Source: JAABQT01 sp035459025
GTDB taxonomy: Bacteria > Pseudomonadota > Gammaproteobacteria > Burkholderiales > SG8-39
Length of the DNA: 13,429 nucleotides
Assembly (NCBI GenBank): GCA_035459025.1
Contig: DATHYT010000020.1
Span: forward strand, 1-13,429
Direction: 5' to 3'
The position numbers and the translations under genes are program-made. Shown here in pieces: positions 12,451 through 13,429 of the stretch (position 1 is its first letter; every line of letters starts with the position of its first letter). Below the pieces are notes generated by a model. That model did no database searches, was not told where the DNA came from, and was given only the letters and a program-made list of their open reading frames with translations.

Positions 12451-13429
12451 ATGCGTGCGCCTCGCTCGCTTGGCGCGATTCTCCTGGTGGCCGTGGCGGT
12501 CGGCCCAATCGCCAGCTGTGGCGGTGGGGGTACGCCCGACCTCGGACCGCTGTGGGTTTCCACGGACGTCGTCGTGGCCGATGTCGACGGCGACGGGCGC
12601 AACGACGTCGTGACACTTGCGATGTTTCAGCCCGCCGGCTACGGGTCGGTGGAAGGGGTTTTCTTCGTGTACCTGCAGACCGGCACGCCCAGCGTTTTCG
12701 CCGCACCGGTGCGCTATTCGGCGGGCAGGTACCCATGGCACGCAGCGTTGGTCGACGTGGACGGCGACGCGAGGCCCGACCTCGTGCTCGCCGATCCAAG
12801 CGCCAAGACCGTCTGGCTCGTGCGGCAGGACGGCGCTCAACCCGGCCGGTTTCTTGCCGCGGAGCCGCTGATCACCGGGGTGAACGCGTATACGGCGGTC
12901 GTGGCCGACTTCAACAACGACGGCGCACCGGATGTGGCGACCGACGAAGGCCTCTGCAGTTCAAACCGGGTATTGATCCGCTACCAGGATCCATTGGTGC
13001 GCGGGACCTTTGGCCCGCCTACCGGGCTCGATCTCCCCCACATACCGACCGAGATCGCGGCCGGCGACCTTGACGGAGACGGACTCGACGACCTGCTGAT
13101 CACCGTCAAGGACACCTGTCCCCCGGCCTTCGTACGCTGGAACGCCGGGTATGTCGTCGCCTACCAAAAGCCTGGCGGCGGCTTCGAGCTCTCGGGCCCG
13201 CACGCCATGCAGCCGTCGGCCTGCAACGTCTACCGGCTGGCGATCGCCGACCTCAATGCGGACGGACGGCAGGACTTCTTTGCGTTCGAAACTCCGTCGT
13301 TTCCGGCGTGCCCGCCACGCCTCGCCTCGGTGCTGCAGACCGCCACGCCTCGCTCCTTCGCCGCCCCCGTGTACACCTCGCTGGCGGCTATCGACGGCAC
13401 CAATGATGCGACGCTGGCCGACCTCAATC
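12451..13429 (+). CDS. FG-GAP/VCBS-repeat lipoprotein, N-terminal part
   Basis: The frame from the ATG at 12451 stays open to the right edge (326 codons), so the 3' end is missing. Residues 1-23 are a lipoprotein signal ending in PIASC with lipidated C23, followed by a GGGG linker. Calcium-loop-like motifs recur at a regular interval: DVDGDGRND (44), DVDGDARPD (102), DFNNDGAPD (153), DLDGDGLDD (206), DLNADGRQD (267) and the start of a sixth (ADLN, 323) at the edge. A spacing of 51-61 residues is typical of integrin-alpha-like beta-propeller blades of the FG-GAP/VCBS type. The role is likely adhesion, ligand binding or a surface scaffold outside the cytoplasm. GAAGG directly abuts the ATG, so the ribosome site is poorly spaced, but the signal peptide supports this start. 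An FNR-like box precedes it. Confidence 0.88.
   Translation, partial: MRAPRSLGAILLVAVAVGPIASCGGGGTPDLGPLWVSTDVVVADVDGDGRNDVVTLAMFQPAGYGSVEGVFFVYLQTGTPSVFAAPVRYSAGRYPWHAALVDVDGDARPDLVLADPSAKTVWLVRQDGAQPGRFLAAEPLITGVNAYTAVVADFNNDGAPDVATDEGLCSSNRVLIRYQDPLVRGTFGPPTGLDLPHIPTEIAAGDLDGDGLDDLLITVKDTCPPAFVRWNAGYVVAYQKPGGGFELSGPHAMQPSACNVYRLAIADLNADGRQDFFAFETPSFPACPPRLASVLQTATPRSFAAPVYTSLAAIDGTNDATLADLN

Noticed and set aside
12356..12799. Minus-strand frame of 147 codons ending near 12356
   Set aside because: It is antisense to the VCBS lipoprotein; the short tail in the intergenic part (12356-12450) has no start codon or ribosome site of its own.

Overview
The window is GC-rich, densely coded DNA. 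Short palindromic boxes of the FNR/CRP type, a RegB/RegA-type redox two-component pair, several lipoproteins and an FmdB-type zinc-ribbon protein point to a proteobacterium. The FmdB tail and the RegB/RegA style fit best with a betaproteobacterium, probably Burkholderiales-like or a related environmental lineage. That placement is inferred from protein style, not from a marker gene.

Layout. Positions 1-501 (minus strand) hold the signal-peptide-bearing N-terminus of a large multicopper-oxidase-like protein that runs off the left edge. A 477-base divergent spacer follows, with a C10G7 hairpin and an FNR-like box. Next come regB (979-2292) and regA (2279-2821) on the plus strand, overlapping and translationally coupled. 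Two hairpins separate them from a convergent gene at 2942-5140 (minus). It encodes a lipoprotein with a carboxypeptidase-regulatory-like region, four fibronectin type III repeats, a very acidic insertion and a C-terminal c-type heme site (CAGCH). Its upstream spacer holds a near-perfect FNR-like box with a well-placed -10 hexamer, then a 17-bp tandem repeat. Two more minus-strand genes follow: a 516-residue protein of unknown function (5637-7187), and a membrane sensor histidine kinase whose H-box is intact but whose ATP-binding motifs are largely gone (7303-8943). At 9224-9620 lies a decayed endonuclease/exonuclease/phosphatase-family gene. The plus strand then carries a hybrid histidine kinase with a receiver (9970-11955), a small FmdB-type zinc-ribbon protein (12051-12275), and the start of an FG-GAP/VCBS-repeat lipoprotein with Ca-binding-like DxDxDG loops (12451 to the right edge).

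How it may fit together. RegB keeps the quinone-site motif (GGxxNP) and a cysteine exactly 40 residues after the phospho-accepting histidine, as in Rhodobacter capsulatus RegB, so it should sense respiratory redox state and signal through RegA. FNR-like boxes lie upstream of regBA, of the Fn3/heme lipoprotein and of the VCBS lipoprotein. A plausible reading is a redox/oxygen-controlled envelope electron-transfer module (multicopper oxidase plus an outer-surface heme lipoprotein) beside its own redox regulator. The motifs are seen directly; the functional link between the genes is inference.
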